Shown here: piece after piece, positions 35,749 to 47,480 of the stretch
How the letters are laid out: every line of letters begins with the position of its first letter
Position numbering within the stretch: the stretch's first letter is position 1
Assembly (NCBI GenBank): GCA_025642075.2
Contig: JAODUO010001674.1
Span: 7,501 to 71,500, forward strand
Reading direction: 5' to 3'
Origin: Ridgeia piscesae
Lineage: Eukaryota > Annelida > Polychaeta > Sabellida > Siboglinidae
Length of the DNA: 64,000 bases
Notes under the pieces: generated by a model
Told to the model about the DNA's origin: nothing
What the model saw: only the letters and a program-made list of their open reading frames with translations
Databases searched by the model: none
Translations under genes and position numbers: made by a program

Positions 35749-38124
35749 TATTCATTTGTAAAGTGGGTAAAACATTACTAGATGAAGGGATGCCATTGAT
35801 TTTTTTCCATTCTGCATGCTATATGTGTACCTTTCAAAAGAGCTTGAATTCAATGTTTAAAAACAAAATGAAAATTTCTATTAGGGGTCAGAGCACAATT
35901 AGACTTCCTGGTCTAACCCATACGAATGTAGTACCTTGATAATTGTGTCATTTGAGATTTAGAAAAATTCTTTTTATGTGAAATGAGTACAGTAGGACAG
36001 GCATACTAGTAGGATCAGTGCTATGATGTAACTGCAGTGCAATGACGCATGTTGGGCAGAATGTAATTGGCGTAGTGATTTTTAGCCATTTGATCTTACA
36101 TGACCCTGCGGATGCAGAAAAGCGTGTTCAGTTTGGTAAATAGTGAGGGGCAGTGCACATGCATGCATTTTAAGAGAGCCTGAGATATGTTTTTTGATGA
36201 CATTTCATCAGCATATCAGTGACATGACTGCAGTGACTGGGTTAACATTTAAAAACAATCCATGGCCGCCAATGGGAAAATCAACAGTGCGCTGTGCCCT
36301 AGATGTACCGTAGGCTGGTACTAACGTAATCAGCCGAAGCGACCCCTAGCGCGTGACGGTGACACACAGACAAGAATTACGGTGCCACTCGTGTTTGCAT
36401 TTCGTTCATTTATTTGTTAATCTGCGCATGGCGGGGTTAAGTAATTCGATTGATGTTGCATATTTGGGTGCATCCCATGGTGTTGCCACAAATAACCAAA
36501 CATTATTCTGAATCTTAACGTATTTGGAACACCAAACCTGTATATGTTATCATTGCTATATACATAAGACTGTTTACCATTTTAGCAATAAAACACCATA
36601 TTGCAAATTGGAGACAACTGTCATGTGTTCTTCTATGCGAATATGTCCCTTGTATGTGGCTAGATGCAAGGAAGACTTGCAAGAATTAACATGTAAACAC
36701 GGTGTAATCTGCTCCAGGCCACAGTGAAAGAACCAGGGTGTGCTTAAATCGATTTGGTGGATTGATATGTTGAATAAATTTCGCTTCAAAATTACACAAT
36801 TTGCCAAAGGTATAGTTCAAATGACCACATCGATATGGCCTCAAATTGTGCGCACGTGCCCTACCTGAGACTACGAGAGGCACAGTTCCGACTTCACGTC
36901 TGTATTTATGTAGTTTGACAATTTTTCTTTTTATTTCACAAATGTATAATTATAACACCTTCTTCAGACAGACACTAGTGTTACTTTGCGTCCTAGGGAT
37001 TTACAAAACGCATTTCGTCCTGAACATTGCCTTTAGAATACAAGTGCTTCGCACGGCAAAACATTAGCAATGACCAGAGTAGAGCATCTTCAAGGATTTG
37101 AGCGCTTAAATCTTTGGCGTTTTCACCTCAGAATTAAATAATTGTATTAGTGTGAGCCAGTATTGGTCTTTGTCAACGAAGGCAAGCATGCCTGTGCATG
37201 TACACGTTTGCACATTTAGCACTGCGAAATTGCAACAGTAGCTTTCACGCGAGTGACATAACTCTCCGCAAGAGTTCTTTGATTGTGCAACATCGGTACG
37301 TGTTTCTGTCCACCACGTCTGGCGTAGTCCTGGCTGATTCTTTTCATATGTCACCAGAGCAAGCAGCCCACCCAAAGGCAATTCTAGACCCTTTAATATT
37401 ATTGACATAGTCCCGGCTGTTACCCGTGAGTCATACGTGTTGCTTTCATGGACCCTTTCATGCCGAGTGACAGGCCCGTTCAGAATGTGCGGTCGGCTCA
37501 ATGATGCATGGCGTTTCTTGAACAGAGGTTCTTGTCGCTAAATCCGATATACACGACCGAACAGACGGCCTCAGAAGTGTCAATAAATATCCCGTGATAA
37601 CGTCAACCGTATCAAACAGCGAGAGACGACAATGGTTTGTCAAATTACATAAATTAATGACGATGAAATCAGGACACGGGCTTGTTGACAAGGAATCGCC
37701 GTGTGACAAATCAGGGTATTTAAAACACGAGCCTTGGGTTTGAGAGGCGGGTTCTCGTGGCCGGTTGATTTGCACCTTTGATTACTACTTGTATCCACTT
37801 TAATATGTCCTCTATTTTACTTCTATATCCACATCGTAACACTATATTATCTTGGCTCTGTAGACGTGTTTACGGGAGAATGAAATTGGCAACCCAACGA
37901 CCAACACCTCTACCCGGTTGTCGGATCTGTCTCAGTAATACTACTTTAAAGCTATAACTTCTTTCCGTCCAAATCTTTGGAATTAAGGGCCCAGCAGCGC
38001 ATAACAAGAATCCCATTGTTTGGTCACTCTCAAAGCCGACACGCAGTGTTAGACTTGTCAGCAGATTGGTAGATACGCCAGGGAGCTACGGTGGATACGC
38101 AAGAACGCGCGCGCGTGTGTTTAG

Positions 38125-38125
<1 letters not shown>
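35749..38125. other. Intergenic, nothing recognised
   Basis: Short ORFs only, for example 37106-37501 on the minus strand, without recognisable motifs or coherent splice sites. Confidence 0.5.
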
Positions 38126-38160
<35 letters not shown>

Positions 38161-38310
38161 TGTATGTGGAGAGAGAGAGGGGAGAGAGAGGGAGCGAGGG
38201 AGAAAGGGAGAGAGGAGAGAGGAGAGGAAGAGAGAGGAAGGGAGATGAGAGAGGAGAGGGAGAGAGGGAGAGAGGGAGAGAGGGAGAGAGGGAGAGAGGG
38301 AGAGAGGGAG

Positions 38311-38358
<48 letters not shown>

Positions 38359-38393
38359 AGACAGACAGACAGACAGACAGACAGATACAGAAA
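38126..38393. repeat. Compound microsatellite GTGC / GA-rich / ACAG
   Basis: (GTGC)n is followed by GAGAGGGA-type purine sequence, (GA)n and (ACAG)n. The long purine strand is prone to triplex formation. Confidence 0.95.
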
Positions 38394-39761
38394 CTGAGAC
38401 AAAGAACAACACAGCTGTTTTGTTTTAGGATCGTGTTTGTTCTTTAATCAATACATAATGCGTAGTTGTATCGCCAGATGACACACTGTTATACTGACAC
38501 AGACAATCATAATACTGAGAAACCGAAGAGAGAACCCTTTTGTAACCTATCGAGTAATATAAAATGACCACGTGAACAAGTTCTACTGACATTGCAGTTG
38601 CATGGTAAAATATGCCATAATTTCAAGATAATTAATCAGCAAATTTCAGCATCGGTGCTTTATTGAAGCAAGTCTAATAATAACGTCTTAATTATAAACA
38701 ATTTGCAATTTCAATATCACGTATTGGAATGCAGCGAAGCTTTGCGTCATGTGACACATAGGCCACTATTTAGATTTGCGTTTACTTACTGAATGATGAC
38801 TTGAATATGTTGTGGAATGTACACCTTTTAATGGCTTATGCTGATTCGCAAACTACTATTAAAACAAATAATGCGCAAAAGCAAAAACGTTACTGATTAA
38901 ACCAAATATCGATCGAAACCGTCAGCAAACCATTGTAAGCATTTCCCATCAGTCAATGCGGTTGTCAAAAGGCTGCACATCTTCAACTTCAAACTGTTCT
39001 TCCATGTATTATCGGTAAATTAAATACACTGGCCATAAATCTTGAACAAATTCATTCACGGAAGTAATCATGAAACAAACAACAAATTAGCTATAGCTAT
39101 AGTATTGGATTTAGTAACATTATGTGACATTGTTACGATCGGAAATTCAAATGTGTCACGTGACAATGCACACGTCCGTTTGCTTAGCCATAGTACAGTG
39201 ATTGTTGTCAGGTCTCATACAATCTGGATAATGTCAAGTATAAAACAGGGTAAATTGGCATAGATTACAAAATCATATTAAGTATAAGATTGCATTTAGT
39301 GGTCTGTTGAAATCCACAATGAACTGCACTTGTGACTTCGGGATAATGACGATGTTGTAATACTATACAGCTTGTGTCATTTCTGTAATTGTCCATTGGG
39401 TTTTCTAATTGTCTAACAATTTTGCAACGTTGTAGTGGATTAGATCAACACATAACGAAACTTACACTGGCAACTTAACAACATCCGTCATGTTCATAAA
39501 GAAAAACATTCAAAGGCATCTACATGAATCTGGAAAGCATCAGTTGAATAAAACACAACGTGCAAACAGACAGTAACATGAGGCTCTGTTACACGCTCCG
39601 GGGACGTTTGTTATAGCACCGGGATGCTTGTTACATCAGGCAGCGTTACGGCAATAAGGCCACCGATTGACCCCTTCGGTGTAGCAATGTCCCAGAGTGC
39701 ATAGCGGCAAATCACCGGAAGTGATGCGAGTGATGACAGCAAGGTTCAGTAAGGGACGTCA

Positions 39762-42700
39762 TTACGATTTTGGCGCTTGTTTCTCTTGGTCGATGACTGA
39801 AACATATGTCAAACGGGTCAAATGTGCCGAAATTACAGTCTATAATTATGGTGTAATTATTTCATTATGCTGTGTACCCTTTATGGGGCGTAACATAAAT
39901 GATTAACCCTAATCCGTGTCGAACCATGGACAATTTCATTCACTCTACATTGTTCCAGTTCACTTAATTGTATGAACGAGTACCTAGCTATAGACAGTGT
40001 GCGTATTTGTGTACGATAGTCGTTCGTGCATTAATTACATCGTGGCTGAATGCTTTTCAGAGAAGTCGAGACGGTATTCGATTGAACAGGTCTGCCACGG
40101 AGTAAAGTGTAAAGACAATCCTAACGACTGGATACTGCGTTATATAAAAACTTACTGTTTTCTCTGTTTGTACATTCACATACCCATTTTGTCATTTATG
40201 TATTGCCAACATCTGCAGGTCACGTTACAATGGGGTTCTCTGGAAATATGTGACGGAATAAAATAGCCCAGTTGTACGAAGTACATATTCCATGTGGCTT
40301 TATGCTAGCTATTGAAAGGCCGACACACCACACAAAGACAGTCGCAGACTATCTCACATTTTCACGTGGGCCTCATATGGTCATGTGGTCGCAGGTGTCA
40401 GTTTTCATCTCTGTGCCATTAAACACACCTGTCCCTGCCTGGGGACAAAGCAATCGTACCTTCTTTAGTCGGCAACGTGTTCTTCTCTTTCGTATCTGTC
40501 TTCTTCAGCTGGGATTTGTTGAATTTCGTCACCTCGTTCATATCTGCAACACGTAGTTTGGTGTTAGGCCGTGGGCGGTATTAGGCCGTGGGCGGTATTA
40601 GGCCGTGGGCGGTATTAGGCCGTGGGCGGTATTAGGCCGTGGGCGGTATTAGGCCGTGGGCGGTATTAGGCCATGGGCGGTATTAGGCCGTGGGCGGTAT
40701 TAGGCCGTGGGCGGTATTAGGCCGTGGGCGGTATTAGGCCCTGGGCGGTATTAGGCCGTGGGCGGTATTAGGCCGTGGGCGGTATTAGGCCGTGGGCGGT
40801 ATTAGGCCGTGGGCGGTATTAGGCCGTGGGCGGTATTAGACCGTGGGCGGTATTAGGCCGTGGACAAGTCAACGTTTGGGTTTGTGGCACGATTTATGTG
40901 AATGTTGTGTTTACGTGAGCCACTGGCAAAGACTTATAGCATGCGTTGTCGATGTTTAGCCTCGGGGAAGCGTGTGTTCCACGCGACGCTGACTCGGTGC
41001 ATTTGCTCGCGGGAATTAACGGGGGAATTGTGTCTGAATAGACGGCCGTAAATGACTGCACTGCTTACCAATATGCTCATGCAAATATTGTTCCATTGGT
41101 CGATATAAATCGCATGTTTGTGCAACTTCCTGGTTCATTGCCTAGTGACTAGTTCACATCTTATCGACTGGTTTACATATTATCGTTTGAAGTTGAAGAA
41201 CTTGAGATACCTTAACTATGTTTCATTCGTTAGAGACCGTGGGAAATACGTTGTTAACAAACCACGTAAATGAGTGCATTGCTAACCAATATGCTCATGC
41301 AAGTATTGTTCCACTGGACGATATAAATCGCATGTTTGTACACATTTCTGGTTCATTGCCAGTGACTGGTTCACATATTACTAACTTGTTTGAAGTTGAA
41401 TATCTTGAGGCACCATGCTGTTCGAACCTTAACTGTTTCATTCGTTATAGTCCGTGGGAAACACGTTGTTAACTAACCAAAATATCAATACAATCCGTTC
41501 AGCATCAAATTAGCTTTTAAAAATGAAGTATTTTATTTGCTATAAATAAACCATCTGTGCTAAATGTAAGATTATGCAACATGTATTTTCGTAGTCAGTC
41601 GCAAAACTTTTGGCCACAAGGAATTACATCACATATATTCCAGATATTCTATCCGTTTGGCAGGAAAGAAAATACGTGTCCTCTTTCGTGGTTTCCCCAC
41701 TGATATTTGGCAGGGTTTAGCATCGACGCAGATAACTACTTTCTACAGAACACAGGCTACACAATGGGAACGCCTTAGTTTGCTAAACAAATACCTTCCA
41801 TTGAACATGTTATATTGATACAATATTGACATTCTATAAGAAACCTTAAACAAGAACCCCAACCAGTTGTCCTTTAGACAGTTGCCCGTGGGACTGCGGA
41901 AGGAGAGTATCCCACGGGATCATGTTCCCTTTCCGCTAGGCCCGGTACTCATCCGGGTCTTGGGAATAAATGAGGACAAGAGGAAATCCATCGGCTACGA
42001 CAGACGTCCTGTTCTAGATACTTAAAGAAGTTGAACATTCTCTCTGGCTGATGTAACATCATCATCATCGTCGTCATCGTTATCGTCGTCATCAATATCA
42101 CCAGAACAATGCGTATCTTTCTGAGAAGAGCATTACGAGTAGTACGAATATCTTGGGAGAGAAAAAACTGTTGTCGCGTGGACCCGGATGTGTTATTGGG
42201 ATGTGCTATTTGCGTACCTAGCAGTGCTTATAGGAACTTGACATAAAGCGCGTGACACAAACATGGTACAAAGTCTGTCTGCGATACGGATGTGGAATGA
42301 CACGGATGTGGAATTGTCCCGCGCGCGATTAATGATCACGTGAAGCTAGCAGTTCGGCTGTTGTCTTCAGTCATCGCTTTCATAATGAATATCTATTAAA
42401 TGCATCCGCCTGGTGAGAATGATTGTAAAACTCCGACTGCTGTGGCTGCCGAGCAGAAATGATGCTAGGGTTTCCAAAGATTAGTAATATTAATAGTGTT
42501 ACAGCATTGTAAGGAATACATTCCCCCCATATGATATTGTAGAGCGCAGTGGCTCAGAGCTTCGGACTCTCCACTAAGAAAGAGGACCAGGGTTCGAATC
42601 ATGTGCTGCATGTGTTTTAAAACCTTGGGCAAGTTGCTCCAGTTCACTCAGCTGTATAAATGAGTGCCTGGCTATAGACAGTGGTGGATATGTGTACGAG

Positions 42701-43968
42701 CAGGGTTCGCGCATTAATTGTAGCATATGGATGCTTCCCAGAGAAGTTGAGATGGTATCTGATAAAAACAGGTATGTCGGGGAAGTAAAGTGTAAAGCGC
42801 TTTGAGCAATCCCGAGGGTTGGATATAGAACTTACCTTTTTAACTTGTTATTGTTAATAATAATTATTATTATGTTTCTTAATAGAACGTTTTAAAGTAA
42901 TCAAAACGGTTCACATTAGCATGATATATTATATCTAAAATATAAATGAATTACTACATAAGTCAAATTAAATACAAAGATCAAATAGTTAAGATAAACA
43001 ATAAGTTGCTAAGATAAATAAATAAATAAGCTAAAATAAATACATTGTTATTTTAATGTTATTATGTATGTTGTCGAATTCATCTGTACGATCTATATTC
43101 AGTGGTAACAGTTAAAACAATCACTTATTTAAACTGGATGTCGTGCGATTTTCGCGGTAAAAGGCGGTAACCACTAATCATCAAATATACAGTATCCTGC
43201 CCGAAAAACACTGACCCTGTACCTGCCAGATACCCTTCGCCCTTGTCACAACCGTATTGTCGTTAACGTCACACTTACCAAACAATTCATTAAAGACTTC
43301 GGCAGATGGCATTTAATAAAATGCGATTTTACGTTACATGTATTTCTCCATAAGTATACATAATCTAATTCTCCACGACTGTACATTTCTGTGAAAAGTA
43401 TAAATTACTACCACACTCTTTGAAGATGTTTTCTAAGGGCAAAGTTGGCTGAGTCATCGAAGGGAATGAGCCTGGCGTCCACAACACCGGCAGATGGCCA
43501 TTGTCACCCGAGACAGGCCATTGTCTGGGCGTGATGTGACGTCATAATCCTACATCCGACGCCAGACCATTTGACCACGTGACCTCAATCACTACAATGG
43601 GCAACGAGAGTCGAGACGGATATTTGCATCTGGTGACTAATAAAAACTGACACAGAGGAGTCTGGCGACATGTGGCTGTGACTCACAGACTGTCACGTGA
43701 CATCATCGACTGGTCATACGCGTCACCAATATGGCATCCTTTTATCTCGAAAGTCAGACAGCTGCGTTCTTGATGGCAGTGTTCCGTACGCGATATACGG
43801 ACTTGTCTTCAATGTCTGCACAACGAGGTTGAGATAAACGTGAAAATTAAAATAGTTGAGGCATATTGAAAATGGGTATGGTACACACGCATGCATGCAT
43901 GCACGCACGCACGCACACACACACACGCGCGCAGCACGCACGCACACACACACACACACACACGCACG

Positions 43969-44029
<61 letters not shown>

Positions 44030-47000
44030 GCACGCACGCGCGTACACTCGCAGGCATGCACACTGAATGAGGAAGCATTGACGCAAAGAGCACGGAAAAC
44101 AGAATAGGCGATGGGAGAATGGGAGGAGATGGCAGGAGGGGGAGGAGATGGGAGGAGGGGAGAAAGACCACAACTTAGACGGAACTATGGTGTCGGGGGC
44201 AGGTTGGAGTAAAGGTTTTTAAGAAGAAGCTGGTGAGGAGTCGGTTGACATGGGCCGGACATGTGGATAGAATTAATGGGAGATGAATAATTTGCAAAGA
44301 GATCAGATGCCCAGAAAGTGGTGAGAAAGTGAGACGAGGAAGACCAAGAATGCGACGGGACGACTGCGTGAAGAGAGATGTAGAAGTAGTGGGAGGAGAA
44401 TGGAACGTACAACAGCAAAATATAGAAGTTGACCGGAGACTGTTGATAGAGAAGGCAGTGCGAGAAACGTGAGGAGAGGAAAGATGAAGAAAATATGACA
44501 GTAACATTGGCCAGCCTCACCCCTGACGACAGGGACAACAAGAGTAGAACAACAACAACAACAACAACAACATATAGCTCGTAAGAGGGTAGACTACGTA
44601 AGAGGGTAGAATACACGAGATTTCTAGAGAATACCAAAGGATCGTAGTCGATGGGGATGACTCGTAGAGAGGTCGAAATAGATCACGTGATTGTTGAACT
44701 CTCCAACCACTGCGTGATAAACCTTGAGTCGGAACTGATATGGATATATGCAATTAAAGGGCTTAAAAGGGGTCATATATAAATAGGCGGCCTATGTGTC
44801 GTTCCTTTTAATCTATGATCTGGTCGGGAACCAGAACAAAGCACGGCTTTGTCGCTGGACGGACAATCATCCGTCCACCCCCTCCCCACCCCCGCAGGGA
44901 GACGTTCATTCTTCTACAGAACCGCTATCAGTCGACACGGGCTACGTACAATATCCCCCGTCACCATCAGTCACCCCAGTCTCGGTATAAGGCACACTGA
45001 CGACACCCCGTGCAACAATCAATGCATTTCCACTTACCGACAGACGGACAATGAAAGCGCCGGAGATAGAATGACTCATGTGACGTCTGGGCCACAGTTT
45101 ATACACAACTATGCATTCAAACACTGACCACGTCCAACGCAGGAGTGTCCTACACCCAACGAAAAGACTAAGTCTATAAGGTCAAGTAAGCCTAGGGTCG
45201 AATCACTGAAGCGCGTTCAGTATAATTGTATATGTGGTCGTTTGAGGGGGCAGCGGTGCGATATTTGATCAACAATTCGCTGTAGTTGATACACATGGTT
45301 GGGTTCACCCTAACACTGTAGCGGTTTATCAGTTACACGTGCCTTTCTTGGCCGTTAAATGTGCCATGCCTAATTAGATGTTATCTTCCCCTTTCGGGTA
45401 ATCCGAAGACGCCAGACCTCTCCCGCGGAGTTTCAACCCCCTCCCACGTAAAAAGTGTTGCCTGTAGTGTGGCTCGATCGGCCTTGCTGGCTTCTCCGCG
45501 TCTCTCGTTAAAATATATCGACCTAAATTCTTTGAAACCAGGACCTGAACGACCTTCAAACACCATTTTATAACATGAGCCTAATTTCTGGAGAGGGCGA
45601 CGTTCTAAACTTCTATTTACAAATGTTGAACTGTTTTTAGTAATTGTATATTATTAACTAATTATGTTTATGTGTATGGTCTACATTTAAACACAGACAA
45701 CATAGTGAGCGTCATATTTCTAGTGTCTCGGCTAAATTGATATCAAATACGATTGATATAATACAATAGCCCGGATCAACTGATTTATAGAGGAGCGTCT
45801 GATTTTGCGTTGTCTATGATTGGGCGGATATCGGTCAAGGTTTAAAATCGACAATTCTCTCCGTTTTCTACCTACACAATAACTTTCGGAGCCGAGCCAA
45901 TGTACAGTCCAAACTGCCTGTTTGTTTATATGTCATACTTATTGTGCACATATAGTAACACTTTATAAGATGACTCGGTGTTTGTGTATTCAGCGGCTAT
46001 GTTTACACGCCCAAAGATAGCCTAGTTTCGAGTACATGTCTACACCATCTCAATCCCCAAACTTCAATTGTACGGAAAGTAACCCGAGATGAGCTCGTTT
46101 CCTTGGCAACAAGAGATGAAAAGCAGCGATGCACAAAACGTCGGAATATAATAATAGAACGTCGGCAAAGAAATAGTTTTAAAATGCAGCTGGCTCGTGT
46201 GTCGAGTGCTTTTGTTTGCGTGGTTGGGTTGAGTTCCTGTTTGTCGGGTTTTAACCCGACACCCTGGTTGATTGTCTGGTGCTGTTTAGTGCCCTGGGGT
46301 GGCATGCTGCCAGCGATCGAAGCTGCCGTCTCAAAGAAGCCAGTCGGTGCGTGTTTTTACGTAATACTCGACCAACGAGTGACATTAGTCACAGTGCAAT
46401 GTTACTGCGCGTGCGTGCGTGCGTGCGTGAGAGTTCGTGCGTGCGTGCGTGCATGCGTGCATGAGTACTGAGTTCTCGCTGCCTGCGTTTAGTTAACAAC
46501 GACGTGCATGCTACGGCTTGCATAATGTATGCGACGATTTGATATCGTGAATAAATGATCACGGATCATCATGTCACCGGTGCGTGGTACAGCAAGCGAG
46601 CTTATAAATGACGACATCAGTTAGCGCCGACAGTAGCTGTCGCCGAACCAATTCCCTAATTGATCTCGGCAGATGCAACTACTCGTTGACAAGTCACTTT
46701 GTTGCCTGCATTGTCTTTGTCGACAAAAGCCTTTCATGTATTGGGGAGTGGCCGACACCACAGCACACCACACCCAAATATACGACACCCCAATTAGCCT
46801 AAGTGACGTAATGCGTAATTACTTCGATATTGAGCCAGTGCGTTAATATTAGAGGGTTTTCAAGCGCCCTGATATAGATAGATAGTTCAACAATCGTTAT
46901 CAGGAATGAATCGATACGGGGCCCTTGCAAATATATAATTTACTCACGATTGTGCTGTAACTAATCAGCATATATACGTATTCCGAGTACAAGAGCGTGC

Positions 47001-47141
47001 TAGAACGTAAAACGCGATTCTGTGACCAGCGGCTTTACGTGTGAAACCCAAACAATGCCAAATGACGTAATATCCTGCCAACGCAATCGCGACTAAACGG
47101 CATAGTCAACCAACGTCATATTCACCTGGTTTGTCGCCCAT
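39762..47141 (-). CDS. TMSB: Beta-thymosin (44 aa), three coding exons
   Basis: Minus-strand coding exons are 47141-47126, 40543-40460 and 39796-39762. Exon 1 reads MGDKP plus one base before GTGAAT. Exon 2 follows GTGTTGCAG and reads MNEVTKFNKSQLKKTDTKEK, then NTLPTKE. Exon 3 follows ATGTTTCAG and reads VIDQEKQAPKS and TAA. Both junctions are phase 1 and match. LKKT (residues 18-21) is the actin-binding motif and the 44-aa length equals vertebrate thymosin beta-4. The product sequesters monomeric G-actin in the cytoplasm. It has a single thymosin/WH2 unit, not the multi-repeat form found in some invertebrates. No exon exceeds 84 nt, so ORF-based calling would miss it. Intron 1 (about 6.6 kb) holds a 17-bp array, a SINE and a LINE stub. 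Confidence 0.94.
39915..40145 (+). mobile_element. tRNA-derived SINE in thymosin intron 2
   Basis: Contains TTGTTCCAGTTCACTTAATTG, ACCTAGCTATAGACAGTG, GTGGCTGAATGCTTTTCAGA, GAAGTCGAGACGGTATTCGA and GGAGTAAAGTGTAAAG, the shared 3' body of this family. It is opposite in orientation to the gene. Confidence 0.75.
40561..40863 (-). repeat. 17-bp minisatellite next to thymosin exon 2 acceptor
   Basis: About eighteen copies of a 17-bp unit. On the transcribed minus strand each reads CCTAATACCGCCCACGG. The array starts 18 nt upstream of exon 2. Its gene-proximal, altered unit reads CCTAAC, a consensus branch point about 20-25 nt before the acceptor. Confidence 0.95.
41045..41480. repeat. Diverged tandem duplication, about 218 bp x 2
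   Basis: Blocks such as CCAATATGCTCATGCAA, GATATAAATCGCATGTTTGT and TTCATTCGTTA recur at an offset of about 218 bp. Copies differ by substitutions and small indels. The ORF 41218-41472 lies on the second copy and shows no known motif. Confidence 0.85.
42540..42835 (+). mobile_element. tRNA-derived SINE, best-preserved copy
   Basis: A-box-like GTGGCTCAGAGCTTCGG and B-box GGGTTCGAATC are spaced as in a tRNA. They are followed by AGTTCACTCAGCTG, TGGCTATAGACAGTGG, GCTTCCCAGAGAAGTTGAGA, AAGTAAAGTGTAAAGCGC and a T/A-rich tail. Confidence 0.8.
43889..44060. repeat. CA/CGCA microsatellite
   Basis: Mixed (CA)n and (GCAC)n in thymosin intron 1. The long Cys/Val or His/Thr ORFs here come from the repeat. 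Confidence 0.95.
44212..44472 (+). mobile_element. LINE remnant: C-terminal ORF2 fragment with a stop
   Basis: Eighty-seven codons in one frame read KVFKKKLVRSRLTWAGHVDR, then INGR, a TGA, CPESGEKVRRGRPRMRRDDC and VKRDVEVVGGEWNV. The pattern WAGHVxR ... RGRPRxRWxDCVKxD is the usual tail of non-LTR retrotransposon ORF2. The internal stop and missing upstream sequence show it is dead. It lies antisense in thymosin intron 1. Confidence 0.75.
44473..46407. other. Thymosin intron 1 sequence, nothing further recognised
   Basis: Includes an (AAC)n run near 44549-44570 and several short overlapping ORFs without motifs. Confidence 0.5.
46408..46462. repeat. (GTGC)n-type microsatellite
   Basis: Imperfect GTGC units. 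Confidence 0.85.
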
Positions 47142-47480
47142 GTTTCTGGCTGAAATTCCGACTTCGGTCTCCTGCGCTGGGAAGCTCTAGCCACGCTACT
47201 TGATCTCTGATGTTGGCGCGACGGGCAACGAATGCACAATGACGCCTACAAAACAGCCGCGACTGGTCTCGCGATCGCCTGATAAGGGACCGTGTCGAAA
47301 TGCAGCCATCACCTAATTGAAGTGACTCAGCGTCAGTTGTCCCGTGGCATTGTGAGTAATCGTCATTATCTCTCGGCGTTATTTTGAAGGGACGAAGACA
47401 ACAAAATCAGGGGCGTGTGTCGTAAAAATGCGTGCGCGTACTTGAGGAAATCTCCCTCGGGGACTAGTTCGGGGATTTTA
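47142..47480 (-). promoter_or_regulatory. TMSB: Probable thymosin 5' UTR and promoter region
   Basis: CpG-rich sequence immediately upstream (minus strand) of the thymosin ATG, which has AAAC before ATGG. A possible leader-exon acceptor AATTTCAG ends nine bases before the ATG. No clear TATA box is seen. Confidence 0.4.

Noticed and set aside
37106..37501. 131-codon minus-strand ORF
   Set aside because: No recognisable motif and no coherent splice context.
38086..38447. Arg/Glu and Leu/Ser repeat ORFs
   Set aside because: GA-rich and GTGC microsatellite translation.
35000..41000. Additional thymosin repeat units, as in multi-repeat invertebrate thymosins
   Set aside because: Searched by eye for another LKKT/KNTLP block on the minus strand; the gene already closes with a proper C-terminal exon.
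42540..42610. tRNA gene
   Set aside because: A- and B-box-like sequences are present but the acceptor and anticodon stems do not form convincingly, and the sequence continues into a shared SINE body.
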